A stretch of 64,000 nucleotides of DNA from Semisulcospira habei (Eukaryota > Mollusca > Gastropoda > Semisulcospiridae): NCBI GenBank assembly GCA_036245525.1, contig BTPG01000001.1:224654545-224718544 (forward strand), written 5' to 3'. Positions 43,895 to 57,911 of the stretch are shown piece after piece. The notes under the pieces are model-generated. The model saw nothing but the letters and a program-made list of their open reading frames with translations, searched no databases and had not been told where the DNA came from. The position numbers were made by a program, and so were the translations under genes. Within the stretch, counting starts at the first letter, position 1. Each line of letters starts with the position of its first letter.

Positions 43895-45471
43895 AGTTTA
43901 CCATGGACGACGGACGGACGACCAGTGGCCCAGAACATAAACTCACTTTTGCTTCGCACGCCAGCCAATAAAATGAAGATGATCATAGAATCACTTTACA
44001 TACCAGTTTGTAATTGGGAGCATTCCGCTGCCGTCCATGCACCCTCCTACCAGACGCACCCTCTGTGGCAGAGGCTGGGGGGCTATGATGCTGCAGCTGA
44101 CTAATTTTGCCATGGGCCTTGGTCATGTGCCAGGAAGGGGCGTGCTTGTCCACTTCCATAGATCCCGATGGGTTTGGACATCCTGCTGCCATCCGGCGCT
44201 GGGTGTGTGCAGAAAGTCCTGAGCCGGTGTGACCAAAACGGTGTTGCTGCAAACATGTCCAATACAACCATGTAAACCAATTGACATTTTGAATCAGATT
44301 GATTGTACATTGCTTAACGTCCCGACAGCAACAAGGCTTTCTCAGGACGTGCCTGCACTGCTTGTGAAAAAAACACCTAAACAGAACATTGAATGTATGT
44401 CGCCAGCCGGTCAAATACGTTAAATAAACCTAACACATGGGGCCTAAATAAAGCTAAGACCATTTAACAACACACATCCAATATCAAGAGCTACAGGCAG
44501 TGCAGACAGTAGGGAGTTTTAAAAAAGGCAAATACAGATGAATGGACAAAGGGTAGACAGAAACACATGCCCCAGAATAGAGAGACAAACCCACCCTGTG
44601 GGGCTGACCAGGGTGACCCTGGGAACTAAAAACTGGTAACACAGTAAAAAACGACACTTCAGTTGCACAATTACGAAAGACCTGTTTGTGGACGTTTGTT
44701 CTTCGAATCGCGAGGCAGTTTTGCGAACCAGGATTGAAATCTGGCGCCATTTAAAAAAAAAAGTCAACTCATACTGTGCATGCATGTGTCAAGTTACTTT
44801 TCGATCACTGACAATCACACATGTCAGAAAAAAAAGAAACAAACTCGCGTGGCAGATTGACCTTGTAATGGTGTTATTGAACGAATTCCTTTCATTGAAG
44901 AAGAAAGCTTTTGTTAAAATCGTGGGGTTCTATTATCATTTACTTCAAGACTCAACGGTCAGAGAGGCAGACACGGACCGAGCCACGGCCGAAGCAGACG
45001 CCTTATTTTTCTGGGCCAAACGGGTATCGGGGATTGGAGGCATCTCTCAGTTAAATAACTGCACTGAACAAGTATATTTGGGCGTGCTCTTAACTAAGAA
45101 ATATTGCATAAAGTACCTCTGCAAACGTGAAGGACGGCCAGGCAGGGGACGAAAGACGTTTTAGGAAGGGCAAGGGAAACAACTCCGTTCATCAGTGTTG
45201 GACTAACCAATCAGCAATCATCAAGTTGATCTGAAAACACTCGCTTCCGTGTCAACACACAGACCCAGGGCATCGCAAAAACACAACATGAAGTAAATCT
45301 GGAGAAATGGGGACATGCTATTTTGATATTTTTTTCTGACTTTTGAATGAAAGATAATGCAGAAACAACCCTCAGAAAAAATGGGTGCCTGACTTGGTCA
45401 CCCAGAATTTTACACACACCCATTTTGCATAAGGACGGTAAAGAAAGTCACTCATTTGAGTGGTTTCGTGT

Positions 45472-45569
<98 letters not shown>

Positions 45570-45712
45570 CAAAATGACAGGGTCTTGGGGGGGGGGGTGC
45601 GATGTAAAATGTGTTTATAGAAAGCGACTGCACGCTTGTGAAACAGCTACTCATGTGTAGGAATTTAGTGAGCAGGCAAAACACTACGATAAAGAGAGAT
45701 ATTAAGTAAACA
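43895..45712. other. No gene recognised; (CA)n at 45473-45568
   Basis: 43895-43980 is the other half of the dispersed repeat seen at 10480-10620. The rest has frames such as 44688-45164 without recognisable domains. The (CA)n tract spans about 95 bases. Confidence 0.55.
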
Positions 45713-46045
45713 TTAACAAGTAAAAAACAGAAGACCACAGGAAATCATTGACATGGCTGTTTTGGACATATTATCTACGTTTCTTTCAAGTTTGCTCAGA
45801 GATGTATTAAAAGCTTTCGTCCTAAACAATGGAAGATGTCTCGTTTGCTCTATATGTGGAGGAAGTGAGTTCCATAAATAGGCACCCGCGTACGAAAGGA
45901 TGGATTTAAACAGGTCAATTCGGGACCGCTCAATGACGAGACTGTTCCTCAAAGTGCTGTAAAACCCTTTCGTTCTCAGTGAAAAGCTTAGCCAGGTAGA
46001 GGGGGGCTTTCCCGTTCAGTGCTTTGTGCATAAGTACGCGCTTAT
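45713..46045 (-). pseudogene. C-terminal domain of the CR1/jockey-like LINE
   Basis: Next to the MITE the minus strand reads KRVLMHKALNGKAPLYLAKLF, then after a stop IERSRIDLFKSILSYAGAYLWNSLPPHI and LPLFRTKAFNTSLS. This is the usual C-terminal ending of jockey/CR1-type reverse transcriptases (AxxxWNxLPxxI). Confidence 0.75.
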
Positions 46046-46259
46046 TTAACTCATTCTACCCCAGACACACCACAGGAAGATAAGGATCGACCATGACAGT
46101 TCAAGGGTGATGCCAGAATAGCTTGGCGCCTCTGGGCGCCAAGCTATTCTGGCATCACCCTTGAACTATCATGGTCGATCTGTGTCCTGCACTGCAATGC
46201 AGTCTTCAGAGGACAACGGTAAAATTTAAGGATTTCGGTGATGGGGTAGAATGAGTTAA
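46046..46259. mobile_element. Palindromic TTAA MITE, copy 2 (214 bp)
   Basis: It starts TTAACTCATTCTACCCC and ends GGGGTAGAATGAGTTAA. The central hairpin arms are about 46 bases (from GATCGACCATGACAG to GGCGCC) with a TCTG loop. Removing the MITE and one TTAA rejoins the LINE reading frame across the site. Confidence 0.95.
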
Positions 46260-47937
46260 CGTAAGGTGTTGATGTAAAGGAAGGAGCCCTGTTGCCTGAA
46301 ACTTTTCCTCCAAAGTTAGAGAGGGGATTGGGAGGATTAGTTTAACTGCGCGATTGTATAGAGAATTAATCCGTTTAAGGTTAGTCTTACTACAGCCGTC
46401 CCAAATAGTAGATGCGTAGTCAATGTGAGATTTTATGTAGGAGTTGAAAAATAGCTTTCGTGTCTTAGTATCAATGATAGATTTTAATCTTGACAGTAAG
46501 AATAGCTTTTTTGATAATGTTTTCCCTAGTTGTGTTAAATGGGGCAACCAGCACAGTTGGTCGTCAACAATTACCCTGAGGAGGCGATATTCCTTGACTT
46601 GCACAATGGGAACTGAATCAAAAGAGAGGCTAAGCAAATGGGGGCGGAGCTGATGCTTTTGGCGTGTTGTGATTAGCATGCATTTCATTTTGGATGGATT
46701 AACAAGCATTTGATTTTTTTTGCACCACAGTGAGACCTCCTGAAGACTAAGCTGAAGATTGCTTGATATTTCAGGTAAAGTTTTCCCGCCAGCGGGAAGA
46801 GTTGAATCATCGGCAAACATGTCAAATTCTGTATTTGGATTGGATAATTATATGAAGTGGAAGATCATTTATAAATAAACAGAAAAGTGACGGTCCTAGT
46901 ATGGATCCCTGGGGCACGCCATACTCAACACGCTTTTCAGAAGAGAAGGTAGCATTGATGTACACAGTTTAAATTCTCCCTATGATATATGAACGAAAGA
47001 ATGAGAGTGTCCCTGGGCTGTTATTGTTAAAGTAGCAGTCTAGTTTCTCTAATAAAATTTTGTGGTTATTAAGGTCGAACGCTTTTTTTAGGTTTAGAAA
47101 GACAGCACCAGACATTTTGTTTCTGTTGATGTTGAGAGGCCAAGTGTCAATCATATGAACCAAGGCAGTGTGACACGAATGTTTAGGGCGAAAACCAGAT
47201 TGATATTGATTCAGGAGAGACTTTTCTTCCAGGAATTCGAGAAGATGTTTGTGTACATGCTTCTCAATAGGCTTCGACAGAATAGATAATATGGATATAG
47301 GCCGAAAATTATTTGGATCAGATGTGTCTTTGGGTTTGGGTATAGGTACCTCTTTAGATTTTTTGAAAGCCGCCGAAAAAATATTATTTTGAATACATGG
47401 GTTGTAAATATCGGTTAAGCTTTCCACAATGTATGGTAGAGAAAGTTCGAGGATAAAACCATTGATACCATCAATGCCAGCTGACTTTTTGTTCTTGAGA
47501 CTAGAGATAAATCTGCCCACTTCATGTACAGCGATGAAGGGGATATTAAAACCATCGCCCGCGGACAGTCTTTGCTTACAAAAGTCAGTAAGCTTCTGCG
47601 ATGCGACATGTTCCACCTGATCCAAACCTTCACCATGTAGTAAAGATTTCGGGGCTAAAATGAAGTGGTCGTTAAAAGCATCAACTGTAAGGTTGGCAGT
47701 CGTATTTGCAGAACAATTTTTACTATTGTTAGTTAGTAAGTTTAAAACTTTCCATATTAAAGACGGATTCCCGCTACGTATGGTTTTCTCTACCAGTGCT
47801 TTGTGTGCCTTCCGGATAAGGTATTTGACTCTGTTACGTAACCTTTTGAACTCAATAAAATCTTTGTCCCTGCTTGACTCGATTTCTGGCATCCATGGTT
47901 TGTTTAATCTCCTCCGTAATCCAGGTGGGGGGCTCAC
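46206..47937 (-). pseudogene. Reverse transcriptase of the CR1/jockey-like LINE
   Basis: Blocks are NKKSAGIDGING, NNFRPISILSILSKPIEK, NQYQSGFRPKHSCHTAL, and a mutated first catalytic block reading GAVFLNLKKAFDLNNHK (Asn where Asp is expected). After a break that includes the PQGSILGP-like block near 46905-46930, MFADDSTL contains the Asp pair. The loss of the first Asp alone would inactivate it. Confidence 0.8.
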
Positions 47938-48047
47938 GGCACCGGACTCGTTTTTTTTTTTTTAAAGGGACATGCTTATTTAGCACTCCGAGGAACAGCT
48001 CAAGCCACAGTGAGAGCGCTACATCAGGGTCATTGTGAATGTAAACT

Positions 48048-48693
<646 letters not shown>

Positions 48694-49099
48694 ACGTTTT
48701 TATTTAGGATAAAGTTTTAGGCATGCGATGCCTCTCTTACAAACTGTCCTGCTACTCTATACACATAAATATACATCGAGCAACACAGAAAAAATATAAC
48801 AAAAACAAAAACAAACGAACAAGAACATTTAAGTGTACGAAAAGCATAAAAGGCGAAAACAAAACCCCCCAAAAAACCAAAAACAAAACAAGCATAATAA
48901 CAGCGACATAAGCTGAAGGTCATCTTGTAATTAGAACATGTTTCTGAGAGTACAGCATGAATAGATGAGAATTGAATCGTGGTATTAGTTTAGAAGTAAA
49001 AAGCGATACAGGCGATCCTTAAAAATACTAACTTTATAAATAGACATAAGATGCTGGGGTAAATTATTCCATGTTTTTGCACCAGAAAAGACCAGGCTA

Positions 49100-49200
<101 letters not shown>

Positions 49201-49259
49201 AGTCTTGTTCTTGGTAGGTGGAGCGACCTGTTTCTCGTGTTCTGTCCTTGATTATCTGA

Positions 49260-49345
49260 AAACAGAGTTCGCAAATGGAGTGGGGCTCTCTCATGTACAA
49301 TCTTGTACATCGATACACACCGATTAAATTCGAATTGTTTGTTTA
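49260..49345 (-). pseudogene. Short LINE C-terminal fragment
   Basis: The minus-strand frame has ALNKQFEFNRCVSMYKIVHERAPLHL, cited in parts, similar in position to the Hxx(L/K)AP.YL block of jockey/CR1-type C-termini. Too short to classify. Confidence 0.45.
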
Positions 49346-49436
49346 ATGCAAGCAATTTATGAGATTTGATTTTTTTTGTCTGTGGGGGAGTCCAGTACGT
49401 ATGAGTCTAACACCTCGACGATACAGAGTATTTACC

Positions 49437-49443
<7 letters not shown>

Positions 49444-49509
<66 letters not shown>
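49444..49509. repeat. (GA)n microsatellite
   Basis: About 66 bases of GA. Confidence 0.97.
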
Positions 49510-49512
<3 letters not shown>

Positions 49513-49838
49513 CGCGCTCGTGTTCAGACTCTCACCGTTGGCCAAAATATCAAACAACGGAGGGAGGGGGAGGGGGGAAGACTCGCCAAAGTTTTAAACG
49601 TGGGTGAGGGGGGCGGGGGGGGGGGGAACCCCCCAGATCTGCCCCTGTAAAGCAATACATTTCAATCACTGTCAAGAAAGATTTCACTATTAATTTTCGC
49701 GTTGATTTCTTGTCCATAAAGGTAGTATGTTAAATCAAACCCAAGGGTGTCACATTTAATTCTCAAAATCGTCTTTGTACTATTTGCAGGTAGACACAGT
49801 CTTACTAGTATCGAGATTATCGTGTGCTCGACGTCACG

Positions 49839-49905
49839 ATGTGGACGACACGTGATTTCATTCTTTCAGTTTTCATCCTGGCGACGTGTCAAGGCAGCGT
49901 ACATG
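49839..49905 (+). CDS. Signal-peptide exon of a vWA/sushi/EGF mosaic gene
   Basis: The ATG at 49839 opens MWTTRDFILSVFILATCQGS, a short charged start, a hydrophobic core and small residues, as expected of a secretion signal. The exon ends 49905|GTGAAA after 22 codons plus one base (phase 1). That phase fits the acceptor of the first vWA exon at 53655. Joining these two is inference from phase, strand and the lack of other candidates. Intron 1 would be about 3.7 kb and contain a CR1/L2-like LINE. Confidence 0.6.
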
Positions 49906-51700
49906 GTGAAAACCTCTAAATATACTGTTTGTTAACATATTTCATGACATAGTTGAAGAGCGATGAACAGTGAGAAACGAACAACGAACATTACACATTA
50001 CGAACATATCACCATCCCCACCCCCCACCCCCCACCCCCCCTCCCCCCACCCCACCCCCACCCCCCACCCACCAGTAATGTAATGTTATGGATAAATCAA
50101 GCTCTGTGTGGACTGGTCCAGAAATTACGCGTTAAAGGCTGTCTAACGCCGTTGTTCGACTCGAGAGGTATAATTAGGACTTCAACAGATGCAGTGAGAA
50201 TCAGTCAGAATGAATGTGCAGTAGATCATACTCATAATTTATTTATGTGCTCCATAACATATGGAATACCTAGTCAAACTGCAAATAAGTCATGGCCATC
50301 CTGAGGATATGATATACTCAGTTAAACAGTCATATTGTGCAAAACCAAGAGTAGAGAATAGTGAAATTTCAACTGGAATTGTTGAAAATTGTCCAAATAA
50401 GCAAAAATGTAAGGCTACAGACTGGCTATTTCAATGGCCTGCATTTTCACATCATTATCATTGTTGTGGGAGCAACAAGCCGGAAGTGCTTTGTCAAAAC
50501 AATCACAATCACCGTCAGAGCCAGCACGATACGAAAATAGCCGAGAGTTGGCGGAGATGCTCTAGCGGTGTGTAACATCACAATAAGCTGTCTTTCTTTT
50601 TTCCCAGAGTTGACAACTTGTTATTGATGCACTTGAAATGACCGAGATTCAACTTGCAGCAGAGAGTCTTGACCCACATACCCAGTAAGCAAAGGTCTTC
50701 GGGCCCACGACGGCCGCAGTGGGCCCGCGCACGTCTGTGCGTGGGCCCACTGTGGCCGTCGTGGGCCCGAATACGTTTTGCAACTGGTTTAAGTATCCAA
50801 GCTTTTGACAAAGTTTCTTTCTAAATGTACTAAAAGAACACGTCTGGCTGATATTGCAATATGACAGAACAGAGGAATGCAGTGCAAAATAATCAGTCAA
50901 ACTCAAAGTGTCACATAATCTCCAAAAGCGTGATAAGGTCAAAACCTTGCTGTCCAAGGATATGTCTGGAACCAGGCAATTGCCAGAGTTATTGTCCATC
51001 GGGTTCCAAATATTAATACCTGTCTCATGCAACACAACGTATTTCCTGTCAGTCATAAGCAAATGTATTTGTAAACATATACCCCATTTAAAGGCAATGG
51101 CTGCTATTTCTGGAAAATCTATTTTGTCTGCAAAAAAGAACAATGACCGACTTTAATTTTAAGTTAATTTCAATTTCATTTCCATGTGCACATCCGATAT
51201 ATAGAACAACAAGAAAAAATTATGACCATTTGCCTGTGAATTGCCGCGTAATTTATTAAATAAGACAACTAGTTTAAAGAACGGTGCTATATGATCACAA
51301 AACGCATTTAAATGAAATTTTAATGATTTTCACCGAAATATCCTGGTGACTAATGCCATAGGACCCCCAACGACTTTTTCAAGGCTTTCAGTCCGACCAT
51401 GTGACCGGCACAACACGCTATGTTGTGAAAGTAGCGTGACTAATCTGTGGCATAATTCATCTTTTTGCCGATTTTGAATTGTTTCTACAATTCTATGTTA
51501 AATCTCAATATCTCTCCGATACTTTTTTGCACAGCATATTATGACCACTACGCACAGACGAGATTTATTTTTTGGTCGTAATTTAGCGTTTTCTTGCGGG
51601 ATGGCTCGTTCCGTGCGGTGTGTGGCTGCTTGGCTGACGGCTTGGTTAGTATATATAGTTTGGTTGGGTGGTTGGTAAGTTGGCTGGTTGGTAGTTCATT
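49906..51700. other. Putative intron 1, non-LINE part
   Basis: Contains a C-rich tract at 50008-50074 and an open frame at 50261-50575 with a run of Cys and His residues but no recognised domain. It also contains the palindromic element at 50690-50780. Low-complexity GGCTGGTTGG-like repeats lie at 51605-51705. Confidence 0.5.
50690..50780. repeat. GC-rich palindrome, about 90 bp
   Basis: Arms read GGGCCCACGACGGCC...GTGGGCCC against GGGCCCACTGTGGCCGTCGTGGGCCC around a CACGTCTGTGCGTG centre. Outer ends are GCAAAGG-like and CGTTTTGC. A related palindrome lies at 59071-59172 and a fragment at about 61485-61520. Confidence 0.85.
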
Positions 51701-51709
51701 CGACTGGTT

Positions 51710-53062
51710 GTGTTGTCGCAACTTCTCGACCATCTGAACCTGAATCATCTTCTTAGTCCCAATCAGTCTGCGTACCGTGCAGGTCATTCCACTGAAACTG
51801 CGCTTGCAAAAATTCTGAATGACCTCCTCGAGGCTCTTGATTATGGCAAAGTATCTGTTCTCGCACTGTTAGACCTATCTGCTGCCTTTGATACGATTGA
51901 CCATGACATTTTGCTACAACGTCTCTATTCTGTGTATGGCATTCATGAAACTGCTTTATCGTGGTTTAGATCATATCTGACAGACAGAACTCAGTGCATA
52001 GTTGTTAATGATAAACTATCCAGCCCATCCACCGTGCGCTTTGGCGTCCCACAAGGTTCGGTTCTTGGACCAGTCCTCTTTACCCTGTATGTCCAGCCAC
52101 TGGCCAGTGTCTTTAACCGTTTCTCTATATCACATCATGCATTTGCAGATGATACTCAACTCCATGACTCATGTTCACCTGATCAGATCATGGACACAAT
52201 CGAGAGCCTTCAGGAGTGTGTCTTGGATACTAAGATGTGGATGACTTCAAACAAATTACAGTTGAATGACGGAAAAACTGAGGCCATGATCATTGCTTCC
52301 CCGAGGTTGACGAAGACGCTGACACTCCCCCAGTCATTACAAATCTGTGGTGCCACTGTCCCCTTCTCCCCCCATGTAAAAAATCTGGGTGTCACACTTG
52401 ATAGTAACCTGTCCATGCGCCTTCATGTGAACAAAGTTTGCAGATCCGCCTATACTGAACTGCGACGTATTGCTTCAGTCCGCCACTATATGACACCTGA
52501 AGCAACTAAAGTACTTGTCTGCGCTTTTGTTTTGTCTAAATTAGACTACTGCAATGCTCTTTTGGCTGGCTGTTCCCAGTGTCTGATTGGCAAACTCCAG
52601 AAAATTCAAAACTCAGCTGCTAGGTTGATTCTTAGAGTCCCTAGATCAGATCATATCACACCCCATCTGTCTGCTCTTCACTGGTTACCTGTAACAGCTA
52701 GGATTCAGTACAAAATTTCATGCATGACTCACAGTTGTATTACCTGTTCCTGCCCACACTACCTTGCCTCTCTTCTCCAGCTGTATACGCCCTCAAGACA
52801 GAATTTGCGCTCTGCTGCCGACTCTCGAGTTTTACGTATCCCTCTTGTCAAAACAAAGTCGTTTGGTGAGAGGTCATTCAGATACCAAAGCCCAGTTGTT
52901 TGGAATGACCTCCCACGCGAACTGAGATACGTGGATTCGAGAGAGGCATTCAAGCGAGCCCTAAAGACCCATATTTTTTTCTGTCAGCTACAAATGACTT
53001 TGTCACACACCTGTCATGTTAATGTCATCTCTATCTATGTTAAAAGTAGTGTGTGTGTGTGA
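51710..53062 (+). CDS. Reverse transcriptase of CR1/L2-like LINE (450 residues, open)
   Basis: Visible blocks are LLSPNQSAYRAGHSTETAL, LLDLSAAFDTIDHDIL (first Asp), WFRSYLTDRTQ, GVPQGSVLGPVLF, and HAFADDTQLHD (Asp pair). Next come NKLQLNDGKTEAMI, VKNLGVTLDSNLS and the thumb and C-terminal domain, with KIQNSAARLIL, LHWLPVTARIQYK and SFGERSFRYQSPVVWNDLP. The N-terminus is lost by 5' truncation. The frame is open to its natural end, so the insertion is recent. Confidence 0.93.
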   Translation: MLSQLLDHLNLNHLLSPNQSAYRAGHSTETALAKILNDLLEALDYGKVSVLALLDLSAAFDTIDHDILLQRLYSVYGIHETALSWFRSYLTDRTQCIVVNDKLSSPSTVRFGVPQGSVLGPVLFTLYVQPLASVFNRFSISHHAFADDTQLHDSCSPDQIMDTIESLQECVLDTKMWMTSNKLQLNDGKTEAMIIASPRLTKTLTLPQSLQICGATVPFSPHVKNLGVTLDSNLSMRLHVNKVCRSAYTELRRIASVRHYMTPEATKVLVCAFVLSKLDYCNALLAGCSQCLIGKLQKIQNSAARLILRVPRSDHITPHLSALHWLPVTARIQYKISCMTHSCITCSCPHYLASLLQLYTPSRQNLRSAADSRVLRIPLVKTKSFGERSFRYQSPVVWNDLPRELRYVDSREAFKRALKTHIFFCQLQMTLSHTCHVNVISIYVKSSVCV

Positions 53063-53275
53063 GTGTGTGTGTGAATGCCAGTATGAGTCCATAAGCGTAG
53101 CACTTTTGAATGGTGACTTTATAGCTTGTTTACAGAGTGCGTTGTATTTTGTTTTTTGTACTTTTTGTAAATTGCATTTTTGTAATTAGTTATTTTTGTA
53201 CATTAGTTTTTGTTAAGCGCCTAGAGCTCTAATCTGAGGTTAGGCGCTATACAAGTACTCATTATTATTATTAAG
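51710..53275 (+). mobile_element. CR1/L2-like LINE, 5'-truncated, nearly intact 3' part
   Basis: It begins in the reverse transcriptase and ends with a 3' UTR whose AGCGCCTAGAGCTC...GAGGTTAGGCGCTATAC hairpin is followed by (ATT)4. Both sides are GGCTGGTTGG-type satellite, so the LINE sits within a low-complexity array inside the putative intron 1. Confidence 0.9.
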
Positions 53276-53654
53276 ACGGGCTGATCGGCTGGTTAGCTGA
53301 TTGGTTGGCTGGTGGGCTATTTGCTTGGTTTGTGTGGCTGTTTGGCTGACATGATTTTATTATTTTATTTATTTATTTATTTTATTTATTTTATTTATTT
53401 TATTTATTTTATTTATTTTATTTATTTATTTTATTTATTTTATTTATTTATTTATTTATTTATTTATTTTCTTTTAATTACATATTTTTTGCTTGTTTAC
53501 AAGTTTTTAAATAGTTACGATGATGCCTGCTTGCTTAGTTTATTGCTTGGGTGACTGGTGGATGGTATTTGGATTGGCATATGGATGTTAATGTCTATTT
53601 TTCTCGCTTTTATGTTATATCATTTTTCGTGTGATGTTTGAACACTTTCACAAG
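53276..53654. repeat. GGCTGGTT-type array and (TTTA)n
   Basis: A degenerate GGCTGGTTGG array (53278-53352) is followed by TTTA/TTTATT repeats at about 53354-53470. Confidence 0.85.
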
Positions 53655-53919
53655 CCTCGTGCCAGATCGCCCAAGCCGACATAGTCTACGTCCTCGATGC
53701 CTCCGGAAGTGTTGGAAATAGGAGCTTTGATATGCTAAAAACCTTCGTCCAAGAGCTCGTCAGAGATCTTCCCGTCGGGACAAACACAGTCCGGGTTGGG
53801 GTAGAGACGTATGAGAGTTCTGCCACAGCAGTGTTTCACCTCAACAGATACAGTGATTAGGCCAGCGTCGTCTCTGCTGTTGGGAATGTCGTTTACACCA
53901 GTGGTGGTACCAATACAGG
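53655..53919 (+). pseudogene. vWA domain exon 1 (contains an in-frame TAG)
   Basis: After the acceptor TTTCACAAG at 53654, the phase-1 frame reads ASCQIAQADIVYVLDASGS, the first strand and MIDAS (DxSxS) of a von Willebrand A domain. FVQELVRDLPVG and VRVGVETYESSATAVFHLNRYSD follow, then TAG at 53858-53860, then ASVVSAVGNVVYTSGGTNTG to the donor at 53920 (AG|GTCAGA). Apart from that stop the domain is well kept. The stop may be a true null, a polymorphism or a sequencing error. The second vWA exon follows at 54513. Confidence 0.82.
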
Positions 53920-54512
53920 TCAGACAGTCAGTTTGTTTATTTTAACCCGTTGGCTATCTTATTTTAACCCGTTGGCTGTAGGCAGCGGGTGTTTGTTTGT
54001 TTGTTTGTTTGTTTGTTTGTTTGTGTGGGTTTTTTTTTTTGGTCGCGATGACTCCTGCTTGAATTGGTTGACTAAATATGTACCATAGACAAAAACGTTT
54101 AGACGCTCACAAAATGCTAAATCAAGAGCGAAGAGGTGACTGCAAAGAAATGATGCAAAGAAAATCCGAGCAAGGCAAGACACATGCATAGAAGGGACAA
54201 GTACACACAGTTTAATAAGAAATTAAAACTTTTTTTTCAGAATGGACATACAGACAAGAAACCCATGCACTACTTATTTGTCTTGTGCGATACGTGTAAC
54301 TGTGTTGTACATAACGCAAAAGAAAGATAAGTAATGCATTATTTTCCATTTTAAAAAAAAGTGTTTAAGCCCAAACATGTGCTGAATTGTATTGTAGTTG
54401 TTTTATCTTAGCATGTTTCTTTCTTTGTTGGCATTTTTTTAAATAACGAAAACACGTATTCTTATGACGATAATTTTGCATAAATTGTCTGATCTATTAA
54501 CATTATCTACAG
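53920..54512. other. Intron between vWA exons
   Basis: It carries a partial TTAACCCGTTGG element (about 53943-54060, including (GTTT)n at 53991-54024) and otherwise nothing recognised. Confidence 0.6.
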
Positions 54513-54806
54513 CAACTGCTTTGGATTTCCTGAGGAACACCATGTTTACAACGTCGAACGGAGACAGGACTGGTGTACAAAACATTGGCATCGTCATTAC
54601 GGATGGTCAGAGCACAGGAACAGCCGCCGCCGCTCAAGCGTGTCGCAATGCTGGGATCATATTGTTTGCTGTTGGCGTGGGTAGCGGTGTGCCGCAGAAC
54701 GAGCTGCAGGACATTGCCAGCCAACCGTATTGCAAGCATGTCTTTACCGCGAACTCTTATCTACAACTAGATCCCCTCAAAGCTTCCATTCGTGATACTG
54801 TCTGTG
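54513..54806 (+). CDS. vWA domain exon 2
   Basis: The acceptor is TATCTACAG at 54512 and the donor TGTG|GTAAGT at 54807; both ends are phase 1. It reads ATALDFLRNTMFTTSNGDR, then IGIVITDGQSTGTAAAAQA (the Asp-Gly of the MIDAS), GIILFAVGVGSG, ELQDIAS and a closing Cys near the donor (IRDTVC). This completes the Rossmann-type vWA fold begun at 53655. vWA domains bind ligands through a metal ion, usually outside the cell. Confidence 0.88.
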
Positions 54807-56582
<1,776 letters not shown>

Positions 56583-56759
56583 CAATTCGCTGTCCTACGG
56601 AGCCTGATGTAGCTAACAGTCACAGGTGTTGCACAGACACCAATTTCTATCAGTCAGTATGTACTTACACGTGCAACGCCCCAGCATATGAGATACAAGG
56701 GAATCCTAAAGTCACCTGTCAGGCCAATTCACAATGGAGCAGTCTGCCATCTTGCCAAA
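56583..56759 (+). CDS. Sushi/CCP domain exon 1
   Basis: Acceptor CTTTCAG at 56582, donor CAAA|GTGAGT; phase 1 at both ends. The domain reads IRCPTEPDVANSHRCC, VCTYTCNAPAYEIQGNPKVTC and WSSLPSCQ, with the four framework cysteines, the Trp and the Gly expected of a complement-control-protein module. Two extra Cys form a CCT pair near the start. Confidence 0.88.
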
Positions 56760-57172
56760 GTGAGTTTTTATGTGCACACGAGCACTTTGTAGTAAGAAAG
56801 TACATTCTTCTATAAAAAGTTGGAAAAGAGAACTGGCATTGCTTTTGTTTGTTCATCTGGCTAAAATGGATAGATAACGTTGTACAAAAAACAACAACAA
56901 CAAAAACCCCAAAACAAACAAGACCGTTCACTATAAAACAAAGTCATTTCTGTCATATCACGATTTAAGTTCATTTGTATCTGGTTCCATGTGTTTACGC
57001 ATAGTTTGTTTTACGTATGTAATACAATTATGATTTACTGGAACTAATTATGACGCAATGTATTTCTTTGAGTGAGAGCATGAAAATGTTTTCTGTCACA
57101 AAACATGATAAAAAATATTATTATTATTATTATTTATTATTATTTTTTACAATTAACAACTTATATTTTCAG

Positions 57173-57343
57173 TGATCCAGTGCCCGTACCCGTTCATACA
57201 GAACAGCCAACGTTTTTGTACCAACGTCAACTGGTACTCGTCAGTGTGTACCTACACGTGCAACACAGGCTATGAACTACAGGGCAGCTCTATCGTACAG
57301 TGTTGGGAAGACAAAACATGGAGCGATCAGCCAGCTTGTCCAA
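57173..57343 (+). CDS. Sushi/CCP domain exon 2
   Basis: Acceptor ATTTTCAG at 57172, donor CCAA|GTAGGT; phase 1 at both ends. It reads IQCPYPFIQNSQRFC, VCTYTCNTGYELQGSSIVQC and WSDQPACP. It is the same length (171 bases) and close in sequence to exon 3, so the pair arose by duplication. Confidence 0.9.
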
Positions 57344-57911
57344 GTAGGTAGACCTATTTGGCCACACTGTAGAGCGAGCTTGAGTTTACTATTGAGGGCA
57401 TTTTTATTTACCACTGTAATAACAAATATCATTCAGCATTGATAGACATAATACGATTTCTAAACAAATATATTTTTGTTTGTGGATTTTGTTGTAAAGT
57501 ATTCTGACGTTTTATTTTGCAACTCATTTCGCAATGTCCGCCGGGGCACATTTATTACATTGTTTTTGTTGGTTTTCTTATACACAATACTTCCAGTGAC
57601 ACTTTAAAAAAAAATCGATTATATGCCACAGTTTTCCACTTAAAAGAATTAATCATGCGCGCATAATTAGGTCTTCAGGAAGGCGCCTTGAAAAGTGACT
57701 CCCATGAACTTAAATGTATTTGTATGTGTATGAATCACATCTGTGTTTCACTCATAAATTATGGCCTTATAATTATTTATCACTCAGTATCTTCCGTGTT
57801 TTACCCCGTCACTTACACAATAGCCACAATGAGTGAAACACAGTTAATTGTATCTATTCATGTACATGTGTATATACTTGTTATTTCTGGTGTATAATAA
57901 TGTACTTCCAG

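Noticed and set aside
45347..45738. Frames made of Thr-His, Cys-Val or Tyr-Ile repeats at microsatellites (also near 9522, 29217, 36080, 36526 and 55271)
   Set aside because: Direct translation of dinucleotide repeats.
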